Below, piece by piece: positions 1-8,377 of a stretch of 64,000 nucleotides of DNA. The position numbers were made by a program, and so were the translations under genes. Within the stretch, counting starts at the first letter, position 1. Each line of letters opens with the position of its first letter. The notes beneath the pieces are model-generated. The model made no database searches, was not told the DNA's origin, and saw nothing but the letters and a program-made list of their open reading frames with translations. Source of the stretch: Comamonas sp. B21-038 (lineage in GTDB: Bacteria; Pseudomonadota; Gammaproteobacteria; Burkholderiales; Burkholderiaceae_C); contig NZ_CP092462.1 of NCBI RefSeq assembly GCF_022387135.1, positions 5,014,001-5,078,000 on the forward strand. The letters run 5' to 3'.

Positions 1-804
1 GCGGCAGCGCTCCAGCGCGGCCAGGGTGGGCAGCGGGATGTTGTACCACTCGCTGTGCATCTGGTGGTCTTTGAGGTTCTCGGTCTTGACAGGCTGAAAC
101 GTGCCTGCACCCACATGCAAGGTCACGCTGGCGCGCTCCACGCCCTTGGCCTCCAGCGCAGCCAGCACCTTCTCGTCAAAATGCAGCGCGGCGGTCGGCG
201 CCGCCACGGCGCCGGGGTTCTTGGCAAACACGGTCTGGTAGCGCTGCTCGTCTTCTGCCTGGTTGGGGTCCTGGCCGGTCTGCTGCTCGCGCTCAATATA
301 GGGGGGCAGGGGGATGTGGCCGTGCTGCTGCATCAGCTCCCACGGTGACTCCCCCTGGGGGCCTGTCAGGCGCAGGCGAAACAGCGCGCCCATCTCATTG
401 GGCCAGCGGCCCAGCAAGGTGGCATCAAAGCCACCGGCCTTCCTGCCGCCGGCCATGTGCAGCACGCCGCCCACGGCCGGCTTCTTGCTGACCTTCATAT
501 GGGCGACGACTTCGTTGTCCTGCAGCACGCGCTCGATCAGCAGCTCGATCTTGCCGCCGCTCGATTTTTCGCCAAAGACGCGTGCCTTGATCACCTGGGT
601 GTCGTTGAAGACCAACAGGTCGCCTGCTTGCAGCAGATCGGGGAGCTCGTGGAAGCGGCGGTCTGCCAGATGTGGCTCCCGCGCATCCAGCAGGCGCGAG
701 CCACTGCGCTCGGCAGCCGGGTGTTGGGCAATCAGTGCTTCGGGCAGTTCGAAATCGAAATCGCTCAGTTGAAAAGTACGGCGGGCACCGGAGAAGGCAG
801 TCAT
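1..804 (-). CDS. queA: QueA, tRNA preQ1(34) S-adenosylmethionine ribosyltransferase-isomerase (partial)
   Basis: Cytoplasmic enzyme that moves the ribosyl group of S-adenosylmethionine onto preQ1 in tRNA, giving epoxyqueuosine in queuosine synthesis. The minus strand reads [20 protein letters not shown] from an ATG at 804 and stays open for 268 codons to the window edge. Family signatures visible include [30 protein letters not shown] and [20 protein letters not shown]. The 3' end lies outside the window; the family is usually about 340-350 residues, so roughly three quarters is present. It is divergent from the transporter gene that starts at 963. The partner enzyme Tgt is also in this window, near 49 kb, so the two queuosine genes are not adjacent. 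Confidence 0.96.
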   Translation of the reverse strand, partial: MTAFSGARRTFQLSDFDFELPEALIAQHPAAERSGSRLLDAREPHLADRRFHELPDLLQAGDLLVFNDTQVIKARVFGEKSSGGKIELLIERVLQDNEVVAHMKVSKKPAVGGVLHMAGGRKAGGFDATLLGRWPNEMGALFRLRLTGPQGESPWELMQQHGHIPLPPYIEREQQTGQDPNQAEDEQRYQTVFAKNPGAVAAPTAALHFDEKVLAALEAKGVERASVTLHVGAGTFQPVKTENLKDHQMHSEWYNIPLPTLAALERCR

Positions 805-962
805 CGTTGGCTCATGCAGGCGGAACACACCTGCAGCTCACAGGGATCAAAACAAGGGGGCGATTGTGCCACTGTGGCAGAGGCGCAGCAGGCCGCGCGG
901 GCTTGGCGCGGTTGGGGGCCGCCTCCTACGTGCCTGTGAAGCGCAGTTGCTATAGTGGCCCG

Positions 963-2519
963 ATGCTACGTCTTCACCACTTGATGCGCTTCGCGTTGGT
1001 CTGGGTTCTGGGCCTCTTGGCCGCCTCTGCTGCCGGGGCCGCGCAGGAGGAAACCCTGCGCGTGGGCTCCAAGCGTTTCACCGAATCCTACGTGCTGGCC
1101 GAGATCATGGCGCAGCAAGCACAGGCCGCCGGGGTCAAGACCCAGGTGCGCCAGGGCCTGGGCAACACGGCCATCGTCTATGAAGCGTTGCGATCCGGCC
1201 AGATCGATGTCTATGCCGAATACAGCGGCACCATTGCGCTGGAGATTGCCAAACATGCCCAGGGCAGCGATCTGGCATCGCTGAATGCGGCGCTGGCGCC
1301 GTTGGGCCTGGCCGTCGGTGTGCCCTTGGGCTTCAACGACGGCTATGCGCTGGCGATGCGCCGCCAGCAGGCCGAGGCGCTGGGCATTCGCAGCCTGAGC
1401 GACCTGGCGCGCCACAGCGAACTGCGCTTTGGCCTGTCGAACGAGTTCATCGGCCGGGGCGATGGCTGGCCCGGCCTGGCCAAGCGCTACAACCTGCAGG
1501 CCAAGCCCCAGGGGCTGGACCATGGGCTGGCCTATGAGGCCATCACCCAGCAGCACATCGATGTGATGGACATCTACACCACCGATGCCAAGATCGACCA
1601 CCTGGGGCTGTGGGTGCTCGAGGATGACCAGGCCTATTTTCCGCGCTATGACGCACTGCTGCTCTACCGGCAGGACCTGCCCACACAGAAACCGGTGGCC
1701 TGGGCCGCTTTGCAACAGCTGCAGGGCCGCATCAGCGAAGCGGCAATGATTGGCATGAATGCCCAGGCCGAGCTGCAGGGCCGGGGCTTTGCCGAGATTG
1801 CCAAGCAATTTCTGGCAGGCGGGACTGCGCAGACCAATGGCAAGGCCGCAGTGGACGCGAAGGCAGCGGGCCAGCCGAGCTTGGGCGCGCGGCTGTGGAC
1901 GCGCCTGGTGGCGCCTGACCTGTGGCGGCTGACTGCGCAGCACCTGGCGCTGGTGCTGGTCTCCGTCGGTGTGGCGGCGCTGATCGCAGTGCCTGCCGGC
2001 ATTCTGCTCTTTCCGCATCCTCGCTCGCGGGCGCTGGCACTGGGCGCGGCCGGCGTGCTGCAGACGATTCCGTCCCTCGCCCTGCTGGCGGTGCTGATTG
2101 CCTGGTTCGGCGTGATCGGCCGGCTGCCGGCCCTGGTGGCGCTGACGGCCTATTCGATCCTGCCGATTCTGAGCAATACCTGTGCGGGCCTGGCCGAGGT
2201 GTCGCCGGGCTTGCGCAGCGCCGGCTCTGCGCTGGGTATGACCCGGCCCCAGCGCATGCGCTGGGTGGAGCTGCCGATTGCAATGCCCACCGTGGTCGCC
2301 GGTATCCGCACGGCCTGCGCCATTGGCATCGGCACCGCGACGATTGCCGCATTCATCGGCGCAGGAGGCCTGGGCGAGCGCATTGTGACCGGTCTGGCGC
2401 TGAACGACAGCGCGCTGATGCTGGCGGGCGCGTTGCCGGCAGCCGCGCTGGCACTGCTGTCCGAGCTGCTGTTTGAGCTCTGGGAGCGCTATCTGCGCCG
2501 GCGCCGCGTGCGGCGCTGA
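963..2519 (+). CDS. Glycine betaine/choline-type ABC transporter, fused substrate-binding and permease protein
   Basis: A 518-residue fusion of the OpuC/OsmF-type osmoprotectant family. After a signal peptide (about residues 1-27, ending near AASAAGAAQ) comes an OpuAC-like binding domain (about 28-275) with the family opening LRVGSKRFTESYVLAEIMAQ and IDVYAEYSGT. A permease domain follows (about 310-510) with several membrane segments and the EAA-type cytoplasmic loop near AEVSPGLRSAGSALGMTR. Binding domain first and permease second is the reverse of the better-known OpuA order. No ATPase gene lies on either side (queA upstream, recG downstream), so the energising subunit must come from elsewhere. 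The start is the ATG just before the hydrophobic signal. Family assignment is firm; the substrate (betaine, choline, carnitine or other) is inference. Confidence 0.9.
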   Translation: MLRLHHLMRFALVWVLGLLAASAAGAAQEETLRVGSKRFTESYVLAEIMAQQAQAAGVKTQVRQGLGNTAIVYEALRSGQIDVYAEYSGTIALEIAKHAQGSDLASLNAALAPLGLAVGVPLGFNDGYALAMRRQQAEALGIRSLSDLARHSELRFGLSNEFIGRGDGWPGLAKRYNLQAKPQGLDHGLAYEAITQQHIDVMDIYTTDAKIDHLGLWVLEDDQAYFPRYDALLLYRQDLPTQKPVAWAALQQLQGRISEAAMIGMNAQAELQGRGFAEIAKQFLAGGTAQTNGKAAVDAKAAGQPSLGARLWTRLVAPDLWRLTAQHLALVLVSVGVAALIAVPAGILLFPHPRSRALALGAAGVLQTIPSLALLAVLIAWFGVIGRLPALVALTAYSILPILSNTCAGLAEVSPGLRSAGSALGMTRPQRMRWVELPIAMPTVVAGIRTACAIGIGTATIAAFIGAGGLGERIVTGLALNDSALMLAGALPAAALALLSELLFELWERYLRRRRVRR

Positions 2520-2636
2520 TGCGGCGGACTCCAGCGCGGCTGCGTAGAGAGGCTGGACAGGTTTTGGCAGGCACTGTCTTTTTAACCAGTCGTGCGGCAA
2601 AGCATGCCAGAATGCAGCATTGCTGAAACTGCCTCC

Positions 2637-4865
2637 ATGTCTGCTGCCACGCCTGCTTCTTCTGCTGATGATGCGATGCCCTCAAAGGGGCGCAAACCTG
2701 GCCGCCCGCGCAAGGCGAGCGGGGCGGCAACGGGCGCGGCCCCTGCCGCTGGCGCCGCGCCAGCAAAGACAGCCGCCAAGAACCCGGCCCAGCAAGCGCT
2801 GGTCAAACTGGGGCTGACGCGCGACATCGATCTGGCGCTGCATCTGCCGCTGCGCTATGAAGATGAGACGCGCATCATTGCGCTGCGCAATGCGCGCGAT
2901 GGCGAGGTGGCGCAGATCGAAGCCACCGTGGTGTCTGCCGATGTGCAGCTGCGGCCTCGCCGGCAACTGGTGGTGCGGGTCGAAGATGCCAACGGAGACG
3001 GCTGCGAACTGCGCTTCTTCAGTTTCTACCCTTCCCACCAGAAGACCCTGTCCGTGGGCAACACCTTGCGCATTCGCGGTGAGGTCAAGGGCGGCTTCTG
3101 GGGGCGGCAAATGCTGCACCCGGCCTTCCGGCTGGCAGGTGGCGAGCTGCCCCAGTCGTTGACGCCGGTGTACCCCACCACCGCCGGGCTGCCCCAGCCC
3201 TATCTGCGCCGCGCGGTGATCGGCGGTTTGCAGCGTGCTGATCTGAGCGAAACCCTGCCACCCGGCGTGGACCTGCCCTATGCCCGGTACCTGGGAGCGG
3301 GCGGCCTGGGCAGGGCCTACACCTTGCGCGAAGCGCTGCAGTTTCTGCACCACCCCACGCCCGATGTCGCGGTAGCCACCTTGGAAGACCACAGCCACCC
3401 GGCCTGGCAGCGTCTCAAGGCCGAAGAGCTGCTGGCCCAGCAGCTGTCGCAGCTGACGGCCAAGCGCGAGCGCGACAGCCTGCGCGCGCCCGCGCTGGCG
3501 GCGCAGCGCCATCCCGACGGCAGCCTGAACCTGCAAGAGCAGTTTCTGGCCGCCCTGCCTTTTGCGCTGACCGGGGCGCAGCGCCGGGTCTGCGAGGAAA
3601 TTGCCAGGGATCTGGGGCGCCACATACCGATGCACCGCCTGCTGCAGGGCGATGTGGGCTCGGGCAAGACCATCGTGGCGGCGCTGTCGGCGGTGATTGC
3701 CATTGATGCGGGCTGGCAGTGCGCGCTGATGGCGCCGACCGAAATTCTGGCCGAGCAGCACTTTGCCAAGCTGGTGGGCTGGCTGGAGCCGTTGCTGGCG
3801 CCGCGCGGCCTCAAGGTCGCCTGGCTGGCCGGTGCGCAAAAGAAGAAGCAGCGCACCGAGATGCTGGCGCTGGTTGAGAGTGGCGAGGCCGCGCTGGTGG
3901 TCGGCACGCATGCGGTCATCCAGGACCAGGTGCAGTTCAAGCAGCTGGGGCTGGCCGTCATCGATGAGCAGCACCGCTTTGGTGTGGCCCAGCGCCTGGC
4001 GCTGCGGCAAAAGCTGCTCTCCACCGGCATGGAGCCGCATATGCTGATGATGAGCGCCACGCCGATCCCGCGTACCTTGGCGATGAGCTACTACGCCGAC
4101 CTGGATGTCTCCACCATCGACGAGTTGCCGCCGGGACGCACGCCGGGGGTGACCAAGCTCATCAGTGACAGCCGGCGCGATGAGGTGGTCTCGCGCATTG
4201 CCGACCAGATCGCCCAGGGGCGCCAGGTGTACTGGGTCTGTCCGCTGATCGAGGAGAGCGAGGCGCTGGATCTGTCCAACGCCACGGCCACCCATACGGA
4301 CTTGAGCGAGGCGCTGCCCGGGGTCATGGTCGGTCTTCTGCACTCGCGCATGCCCACGGCTGAGAAAAAGGCCGTCATGGCCTTGTTCACCGAAGGGGTG
4401 ATGGGCGTGCTGGTCTCCACCACGGTAATTGAAGTGGGCGTTGATGTGCCCAATGCCAGCCTGATGGTGATCGAGCATGCCGAACGTTTTGGCCTGAGCC
4501 AGCTGCACCAGTTGCGCGGCCGGGTGGGGCGGGGCGCTGCAGCATCGGCTTGTGTGCTGCTGTATGCGGTAGGTGACAACGGCAAGCTCGGCGAGACGGC
4601 CAAGGAGCGGCTGCGGGCGATGGCCGAGACCTCCGATGGTTTCGAGATCGCCCGGCGCGATCTGGAAATTCGCGGGCCCGGCGAGTTTCTGGGGGCGCGG
4701 CAGTCGGGTGCGGCGCTGTTGCGATTTGCCGATCTGGAAGCCGACAAGCACCTACTGGAATGGGCGCGTGAGTTGGCGCCGCCGATGCTGGACCGATGGC
4801 CAGACCTGGCTGCCAGCCATGTGCTGCGCTGGCTGGGAGGCAAGGCGGAATACCTCAAGGCCTGA
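2637..4865 (+). CDS. recG: ATP-dependent DNA helicase RecG
   Basis: Branched-DNA translocase that reverses stalled replication forks and processes recombination junctions. From the ATG at 2637 it has 742 residues. It has a wedge/OB region after an N-terminal tail, then superfamily 2 helicase motifs: Walker A GDVGSGKT at about residue 338, the RecG variant of the DEAD box DEQHRFGV at about 443, SATPIPRT at about 473 and QLRGRVGRG at about 625. The tail (about residues 1-50) is rich in Ala, Pro, Lys and Arg and holds an AT-hook-like core, KPGRPRK. Possible upstream starts (GTG 2592, ATG 2604) would add 11-15 residues with no recognisable content. Synteny recG-oxyR-PAP2-ubiA on one strand is typical of Burkholderiales. 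Confidence 0.96.
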   Translation: MSAATPASSADDAMPSKGRKPGRPRKASGAATGAAPAAGAAPAKTAAKNPAQQALVKLGLTRDIDLALHLPLRYEDETRIIALRNARDGEVAQIEATVVSADVQLRPRRQLVVRVEDANGDGCELRFFSFYPSHQKTLSVGNTLRIRGEVKGGFWGRQMLHPAFRLAGGELPQSLTPVYPTTAGLPQPYLRRAVIGGLQRADLSETLPPGVDLPYARYLGAGGLGRAYTLREALQFLHHPTPDVAVATLEDHSHPAWQRLKAEELLAQQLSQLTAKRERDSLRAPALAAQRHPDGSLNLQEQFLAALPFALTGAQRRVCEEIARDLGRHIPMHRLLQGDVGSGKTIVAALSAVIAIDAGWQCALMAPTEILAEQHFAKLVGWLEPLLAPRGLKVAWLAGAQKKKQRTEMLALVESGEAALVVGTHAVIQDQVQFKQLGLAVIDEQHRFGVAQRLALRQKLLSTGMEPHMLMMSATPIPRTLAMSYYADLDVSTIDELPPGRTPGVTKLISDSRRDEVVSRIADQIAQGRQVYWVCPLIEESEALDLSNATATHTDLSEALPGVMVGLLHSRMPTAEKKAVMALFTEGVMGVLVSTTVIEVGVDVPNASLMVIEHAERFGLSQLHQLRGRVGRGAAASACVLLYAVGDNGKLGETAKERLRAMAETSDGFEIARRDLEIRGPGEFLGARQSGAALLRFADLEADKHLLEWARELAPPMLDRWPDLAASHVLRWLGGKAEYLKA

Positions 4866-5366
4866 AAAACTAGCGCATAGCTCACCGCCACGTTGCATGG
4901 CAGCATTGCAAACAAGATTTAAAAGTTGCAAAAATGATACGAAATCTTGGTAAATATCGATTGATTCGTGCTATGGCTGTTGCGCAGAATGTTAATCGTG
5001 TTGTTCAAATAGAGGATATAAAACGCATTCTGTAACTAGATTTATAGCTTGTTGCGGCCACCCAAATGGCAAATAAGCCTTATTTAACAGGGAGGTAGCG
5101 GAGTGAGGCGTCGATAATTATGTAGCTTTGTGTAAATGCTCGCATCCATATTTACCTACATTCCCGGTGAGCGAGCGCTTGCATTTGACGCATAATAGAT
5201 TAATCCTATTTTTGTAGTCGCGCATTGGCACCCATGGTGCTTCGGAATAGAGTACAACTCATAGCTTGCGGTTCTGATGAAACACAGTGTGGCACTTTGG
5301 CCTCTGGCGCTATAGCCAGGTGGTCCACAGGCCATGCACAATACGCGATTCGCACTAAAAACTGAC
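4866..5366. other. AT-rich intergenic region upstream of oxyR
   Basis: About 500 bases between recG and oxyR with no credible gene. By eye it is clearly more AT-rich than its flanks. It contains a LysR/OxyR-type operator (5195-5209), further ATAG elements at 5247-5250 and 5261-5264, and a CTATAG near 5310. No clear recG terminator was seen. It most likely carries the oxyR promoter and its control sites. Confidence 0.5.
5195..5209 (+). promoter_or_regulatory. OxyR-type half operator, ATAG-N7-CTAT
   Basis: The sequence ATAG, seven bases, CTAT matches one dyad of the four-element OxyR binding pattern and also fits the general LysR-family T-N11-A rule. It lies about 158 bases before the oxyR start. 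The second dyad, expected 22 bases further on, is not recognisable. OxyR family members commonly regulate their own gene, so autoregulation is a reasonable inference. Confidence 0.5.
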
Positions 5367-6335
5367 ATGACACTTACAGAGCTCAAATATATTGTTGCTG
5401 TCGCCCGTGAAAGGCATTTCGGCCGCGCCGCTGATGCCTGCTACGTGTCGCAACCTACCTTGTCTGTCGCCATCAAAAAGCTGGAGGAAGAACTCGAGGT
5501 CAAGCTGTTTGAACGCAGTGCCTCGGAAGTGTCGGTCACCAGTCTGGGTGACCAGATCGTGCGCCAGGCGCAAATCGTGCTGGACCAGGCCGCTGCGATC
5601 AAGGAAATTGCCAAGCGCGGCAAGGACCCGCTGGCAGGTGTGCTGACCCTGGGTGTGATCTATACCATCGGTCCCTATCTGCTGCCTGAGCTGGTGCGCC
5701 AGTCGATCGAGCGCACGCCGCAGATGCCGTTGATGATCAACGAGAACATGACCGCCAAGCTGCTGGAGATGTTGCGTACCGGTGAGATCGACTGCGCCAT
5801 CGTGGCCGAGCCTTTCCCCGATACCGGTCTGGCGATGGCCCCTCTGTATGACGAGCCCTTCTTTGCGGCCGTGCCCAGCGTGCACCCGCTGGCCACGCGT
5901 GACAGCATCTCGGCCAGCGAGCTGAAGAACGAAACCATGCTGCTGCTGGGCGCTGGCCACTGCTTCCGTGACCATGTGCTCGAAGTCTGCCCCGAGTTCG
6001 CCCGCTACTCCAGCAACACCGAAGGCATCCGCCGCACCTTTGAAGGCTCGTCGCTCGAGACCATCAAGCACATGGTGGCCGCCGGCATGGGTGTGACCCT
6101 GGTGCCCCGCCTGTCGGTGCCCAAGGATGCGCTGGAAAAGGGTGTGCGCCGCCGCAAGTCGGACGAGACCCACATCCGCTACATCCCGCTGACCGACGAG
6201 ATCAACGACGAAGCACCGAAGCGCCGCGTGGTGCTGGTATGGCGTCGCAGCTTTACCCGCTACGAAGCCATCGCCGCATTGCGCAATGCGATCTTCGCCT
6301 GCAATCTGCCCGGCGTGACGATGCTGCAAGCCTAA
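5367..6335 (+). CDS. oxyR: OxyR, peroxide-sensing LysR-family transcriptional regulator
   Basis: Redox-sensing activator of the hydrogen peroxide response. It has an N-terminal winged helix-turn-helix (about residues 1-60, LTELKYIVAVARERHFGRAA) and a LysR substrate-binding fold. The peroxide-sensing pair is present: GHCFRDHVLEVCPE places cysteines at residues 199 and 208 when translation starts at 5367. This is the E. coli numbering exactly and decides the start over an upstream ATG at 5334. Length is 322 residues, against about 305 in E. coli. A rho-independent terminator follows. No catalase or peroxiredoxin gene is adjacent, so its targets lie elsewhere. Confidence 0.96.
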   Translation: MTLTELKYIVAVARERHFGRAADACYVSQPTLSVAIKKLEEELEVKLFERSASEVSVTSLGDQIVRQAQIVLDQAAAIKEIAKRGKDPLAGVLTLGVIYTIGPYLLPELVRQSIERTPQMPLMINENMTAKLLEMLRTGEIDCAIVAEPFPDTGLAMAPLYDEPFFAAVPSVHPLATRDSISASELKNETMLLLGAGHCFRDHVLEVCPEFARYSSNTEGIRRTFEGSSLETIKHMVAAGMGVTLVPRLSVPKDALEKGVRRRKSDETHIRYIPLTDEINDEAPKRRVVLVWRRSFTRYEAIAALRNAIFACNLPGVTMLQA

Positions 6336-6360
6336 GTCTCGCTGCAAGGTTTCTTTTTGG

Positions 6361-6400
6361 ACCCCATGCATGGCATGCCTGCATGGGGTTTTGTATTTTT
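6361..6400 (+). terminator. Rho-independent terminator of oxyR
   Basis: A perfect 10-bp inverted repeat (6361-6370 ACCCCATGCA, 6380-6389 TGCATGGGGT) with a 9-base loop is followed by a T-rich tract ending in TTTTT at 6396-6400. It starts 25 bases after the oxyR stop. Confidence 0.85.
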
Positions 6401-6409
6401 TGGGGTGTT

Positions 6410-7330
6410 GTGAACGTGTTGTCTGTGTTGTTGCCGCTGCGGCGGCTGCCGCCGTTGGCGGCGGGCCGGGACCTGTGCCGCCAGAGTCTGTGCTGGGTCG
6501 TCCTGGGGCTTTTGGGTACGGAACAAGCGCTGGCGCAAAGCCGGGACCTGGCTGGGGGATCGCGCATCGTCTTTCAAGCCTTGGCCATGCTGGATGCCTG
6601 GATGCCGGTGCTGCTGCTTGCCTGGTTGCTGGCCGGCGCGGTGGTTTGGCGCTGGCTGCCGCGCAGGCAGACGGCGGTGCTGTATGCCGCCAAGCAGCCT
6701 GTGGGGGTGCCGTTGGTTGTGGCTGCCGGCTGCTTGCTGCTGTTTGCGATGCTGGCCTGGGTGGTCGTCTACCCGGAGCATTCGGGCCATGCCCGCTTGT
6801 TGGCCGCCGATGCAGCGGCCCAGCAATGGGCGCAAGACCATGTCTCGGCGCCGGGGCGCGAGCTGCTGCATGTGCTGACCGCTGCTGGCGATGTACGCTG
6901 GCTGGCGGTCCTGGTGCTGCTCGTGGCGGGCGGGTTGGCGCTGGCTGGGCGGTGGCAGGCCTTGTGGGCCTGGGTGTTCTTTATTGGCCTCAATGGCCTG
7001 GCGGTACGCCTGCTGAAGAATCTGCTGGACCGCGCCCGCCCCGAGGTGCTGCATGAGATGCTGACGTCGGGTGCCAGTTTCCCCAGCGGCCACACCTCTG
7101 GGGCCGTCGTTGTCTATGGCCTGCTATGGCTGGTGCTGCGCGGCCGGCTCTCGCCCGCTGCGCGCCGCGTCCTCGCCTGGCTTTGTGGGGGACTGGTCGC
7201 CACCATTGCGCTCAGCCGCATCCTGCTGCAGGCGCACTTTGCCAGCGATGTGCTGGCCGGCGCGCTGCTGGGCCTGGCCTGGTGTGCACTGGCGGCCCTG
7301 GTGCTGGGGCGGGGCGGGCGCGCAAATTGA
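6410..7330 (+). CDS. PAP2-family membrane phosphatase
   Basis: Integral membrane acid phosphatase of the PAP2/PgpB type, acting on lipid phosphates such as undecaprenyl pyrophosphate or phosphatidylglycerol phosphate. All three family motifs are visible: KNLLDRARP (KX6RP, from residue 203), FPSGH (His at about 228) and SRILLQAHFASD (Arg 270, His 276, Asp 280). Several membrane segments flank them. The start is uncertain. The first downstream ATG (6383) lies inside the oxyR terminator stem, so I prefer GTG 6410, which has a GGGG tract just upstream. An even earlier reading would overlap oxyR. The physiological substrate cannot be told from sequence. Confidence 0.87.
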   Translation: MNVLSVLLPLRRLPPLAAGRDLCRQSLCWVVLGLLGTEQALAQSRDLAGGSRIVFQALAMLDAWMPVLLLAWLLAGAVVWRWLPRRQTAVLYAAKQPVGVPLVVAAGCLLLFAMLAWVVVYPEHSGHARLLAADAAAQQWAQDHVSAPGRELLHVLTAAGDVRWLAVLVLLVAGGLALAGRWQALWAWVFFIGLNGLAVRLLKNLLDRARPEVLHEMLTSGASFPSGHTSGAVVVYGLLWLVLRGRLSPAARRVLAWLCGGLVATIALSRILLQAHFASDVLAGALLGLAWCALAALVLGRGGRAN

Positions 7331-7375
7331 CAAAGAGAGGGCACAGGGTAGCGCTGTGACGCTATGCTTGCTGCC

Positions 7376-8259
7376 ATGTCAGCTGCTGCCCATCCCTCCC
7401 TCTCTCTGTCCGAGCGCTTTGCGCTGTACCTGGATCTGATTCGCTTCAACCGGCCTGCCGGCTGGCTGGTGCTGGTCTGGCCCACCCTGGTGGCGCTGTG
7501 GGCGGCGTCGGGGGCTTTCCGGGCTGGCACCTGGTGCTGGTGTTTGTGCTGGGTACCTTTTTGATGCGCAGCGCCGGCTGCTGCATCAATGACATTGCCG
7601 ACCGCAAGTTCGACCGCCATGTCAAACGCACCGCGCAGCGCCCCATCACGACGGGCAAGATTTCGGTGTTCGAGGCGGCGATGGTCGGCGTGGTTCTGGC
7701 CTTGCTGTCGCTGGCGCTGGTGCTGACCACGCGCTGGGAGGCGGTGGCCTGGTCGGTACCGGCCGTGCTGTTCACCATCCTCTACCCCTTTACCAAGCGC
7801 TTTTTTGCGATGCCGCAGGCGTTTTTGGGCATTGCGTTCAACTTTGGGGTGCTGATTGCATTTGCCGCCGTGCAGGGCCAGGTGCCGATGATGGCCTGGC
7901 TGCTGTGGCTGGCCAATATGTGCATGGTGCTGGCCTATGACACCGAGTACGCAATGGTGGACCGCGATGACGATCTGAAGATCGGCATGAAGACCTCGGC
8001 CATCACCTTGGGCCGTTTTGATGTTGCCGCGATCATGGCTTTCTTTGGGGTGTGCCTGGTTCTGACAGTGCTGGCGCTGGCGCCGCTGCAGTTGGCCTGG
8101 CCCTGGTGGCTGGGCGTGGCTGCGGCTGCAGCGCAGATGCTGTGGCACTACAGCCTCATCCGCCAGCGCACGCGCGAAGGCTGTTTTACCGCGTTCAGCA
8201 AAAGCCACTGGATTGGCGTGAGCCTGTTTGCCGGTGTGGCGCTTGCCTTTGCGCTGTGA
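7376..8259 (+). pseudogene. ubiA: UbiA, 4-hydroxybenzoate polyprenyltransferase, with an apparent one-base deletion
   Basis: UbiA attaches the polyprenyl tail to 4-hydroxybenzoate in ubiquinone synthesis, at the inner membrane. The N-terminal part, from ATG 7376 (or 7364), reads [20 protein letters not shown] and runs into the tract of five Gs at 7510-7514. The rest of the protein continues in another frame with [20 protein letters not shown]. One extra G would join the frames into a 294-residue protein, the family's usual size. Both metal-binding motifs are intact: NDIADRKFD (about residue 72) and [12 protein letters not shown] (about 189). Because UbiA is needed for ubiquinone-dependent respiration and the rest is undamaged, a homopolymer sequencing error is the simplest explanation. 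A real mutation or slippage site is possible. Confidence 0.85.
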
Positions 8260-8377
8260 CCGGGCTGTGACAGTGGCGGCGGTGTCAGTTTTTGGGAACG
8301 CTTACAGATTCTGACACGGAGCTTTCATCGCCAGCGGCGACAAAGAGGGGTTGTTTGCCACTCCCTCTACTGCTGCC

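Noticed and set aside
966..2600. Minus-strand open frame opposite the transporter fusion
   Set aside because: Low-complexity Gln/His/Arg sequence; the plus strand encodes a recognised transporter.
5156..5386. 76-codon minus-strand frame in the AT-rich region before oxyR
   Set aside because: No ribosome-binding site, no family resemblance, and it overlaps the oxyR start and operator.
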